Source: Elusimicrobia bacterium RBG_16_66_12 (GTDB taxonomy: Bacteria > Elusimicrobiota > Elusimicrobia > UBA1565 > UBA9628). Taken from it: a DNA stretch of 6,178 nt. Position 1 is the first letter of the stretch. Each line of letters begins with the position of its first letter. The notes beneath the pieces are model-generated. The model did no database searches. It worked only from the letters and a program-made list of their open reading frames with translations, and had not been told where the DNA came from. The position numbers were made by a program, and so were the translations under genes. Of this stretch, positions 5,165-6,178 are shown piece by piece. Location: contig MGUL01000095.1 in NCBI GenBank assembly GCA_001800005.1, positions 7,366-13,543 of the forward strand, written 5' to 3'.

Positions 5165-6178
5165 GCTGCGCCGCCGCCGAGGCGCACCCGCGCCAGGTCG
5201 TCGACGAGGTGCGCGCCCCAGCGGTAGATGTTGTTCTCGCGCACGGACTCGCGCATCGACTCCCAGCGGCGGCGGCGCTCCTCTGGCTCCATCTCGACGG
5301 CCTCTCGGATGGCGTCGGCCACGCGCTCGACGTCGTAGGGGTTGACGATCAGGGCGTCGCGCAGATCGCGAGAGGCGCCCGTGAAGCGGCTCAGGATCAG
5401 GGCGCCCGGCTCCTCGCGGTCGGAGGCGACGTACTCCTTGGCGACGAGGTTCATGCCGTCGTGCAGCGAGGTGACCGCGCAGAGGTCCGCGACGCGATAC
5501 CAGCGCCCGACCTCGGTCCTCTCGTGGTGCCCGATCGCCAGCACGATGGGCTTCCAGGCCTTGTCGGCGTTCGTCTCGAAGCGCGCGTTGATCCGGGCGG
5601 CCTCCTTCTTGACCTCGTCGACGAGGTCGCGATAGCGGGGGATCGTCGTGCGGCTGGGCGCTCCCAGCTCGACGAAGACGAAGCGGCCGATGTAGGCAGG
5701 ATTTTTATCAAGGAAGCGCTCGACCGCCAGGAAGCGCTCGACGATGCCCTTGGTGTAGTCGAGACGGTCCACGCCGAGGGCCAGGATCGACCCCCTCGCG
5801 CCGACCGAGCGCATGAGCTGGTCCCTGGAGGGGAGCGGACCGGCGTCTTCCTCCATCGCGACGCTGATCGGGTAGGGCTTGATCAAGGTCGAATGCTCGC
5901 CGCGGCGGACGGCGAAGCGCTCCCAGTCGATGCGGCTCTCGATCGAGTGGTCCACGGTCTCGAGGAAGTTGTTGCAGTGGGACTGGATGTGGAAGCCCAG
6001 CACGTCGGCGCCGAGCATGCCGTCGAGGATGTCGCGCTGCCAGGGGCAGATGCCGAAGGCCTCGGGGTTCGGCCAGGGGATATGCCAGAACAGGGAGACG
6101 CGCGCGTCCGGGCGCGCCTCCTTGATCATGCGCGGCAGGAGGGCGAAGTGGTAGTCCTGGATCAGCACGCAGGGCTCG
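5161..6178 (-). CDS. otsA: Alpha,alpha-trehalose-phosphate synthase (GT20), C-terminal part; partial at right edge
   Basis: OtsA transfers glucose from a nucleotide sugar to glucose-6-phosphate, giving trehalose-6-phosphate for OtsB. About 338 codons are visible; by comparison with E. coli OtsA roughly the first 120-130 residues lie beyond the right edge. The frame is open to the edge, and the GTG at 6168 is an internal Val, not a start. Visible motifs: IQDYHFALLP (6162-6133, matching the sugar-nucleotide site around E. coli Asp130), HIPWPNPEAF (from 6084), GVDRLDYTKG (5775-5746; Arg and Lys equal to E. coli R262/K267), an Arg in APSR exactly 33 residues after that Lys, equal to the glucose-6-phosphate ligand R300, and HDGMNLVAKEYV (from 5463). 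Keeping R300 argues for true trehalose-6-phosphate synthase rather than glucosylglycerol-phosphate synthase. HIPWPNPEAFGICPWQ with CNNFLE marks a subfamily differing from E. coli OtsA here. A 14-base direct repeat at 5711-5742 encodes the tandem VERFLA/VERFLD. Confidence 0.95.
   Translation of the reverse strand, partial: EPCVLIQDYHFALLPRMIKEARPDARVSLFWHIPWPNPEAFGICPWQRDILDGMLGADVLGFHIQSHCNNFLETVDHSIESRIDWERFAVRRGEHSTLIKPYPISVAMEEDAGPLPSRDQLMRSVGARGSILALGVDRLDYTKGIVERFLAVERFLDKNPAYIGRFVFVELGAPSRTTIPRYRDLVDEVKKEAARINARFETNADKAWKPIVLAIGHHERTEVGRWYRVADLCAVTSLHDGMNLVAKEYVASDREEPGALILSRFTGASRDLRDALIVNPYDVERVADAIREAVEMEPEERRRRWESMRESVRENNIYRWGAHLVDDLARVRLGGGAA

Noticed and set aside
5155..5172. Bidirectional terminator at the otsB/otsA junction
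   Set aside because: Only five Watson-Crick pairs plus wobbles and no T-run on either side, so it does not meet the standard for a terminator feature.
5711..5742. 14-base direct repeat AGGAAGCGCTCGAC at 18-base offset in otsA
   Set aside because: It encodes the tandem VERFLA/VERFLD helix of the GT20 family; protein sequence plus codon bias explains it.

Overview
The window is a compact stretch of high-GC (by eye about two-thirds G+C) bacterial chromosome. It has no mobile elements, RNA genes or CRISPR, and essentially one non-coding gap: about 55 bases at 2765-2819. Bacterial-type -10/-35 promoters, a bacterial tyrosyl-tRNA synthetase and a Shine-Dalgarno site before an internal gene support a bacterium. 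I cannot name a phylum from the sequence.

Left half, minus strand, read leftward from about 2764: tyrS (tyrosyl-tRNA synthetase), then a gene for an exported FecR-domain protein with a very arginine-rich tail, then the N-terminal half of a B12-dependent acyl-CoA mutase that runs off the left edge. The three genes are joined by two ATGA stop/start overlaps and look like one translationally coupled operon. The mutase carries the Phe/Gln pair of isobutyryl-CoA mutase where methylmalonyl-CoA mutase has Tyr/Arg, so its routine name would probably be wrong.

Right half, plus strand, from 2820: treS (trehalose synthase, maltose-trehalose isomerising) joined by an ATGA overlap to otsB (trehalose-6-phosphate phosphatase). 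Converging on otsB from the right is otsA (trehalose-6-phosphate synthase, GT20, N-terminus beyond the right edge). The otsB and otsA stop codons share one palindromic CTAG. Together the three genes offer two routes to trehalose: nucleotide-glucose plus glucose-6-phosphate via OtsA and OtsB, and maltose interconversion via TreS.

The two arms diverge from a very short region where two sigma-70-like promoters interleave. Each -10 box sits 7-8 bases before a start codon, so both first transcripts are predicted to be leaderless or nearly so. The most unexpected non-coding signal is a perfect 12-bp inverted repeat with a 5-base loop inside the tyrS coding sequence (1953-1981).
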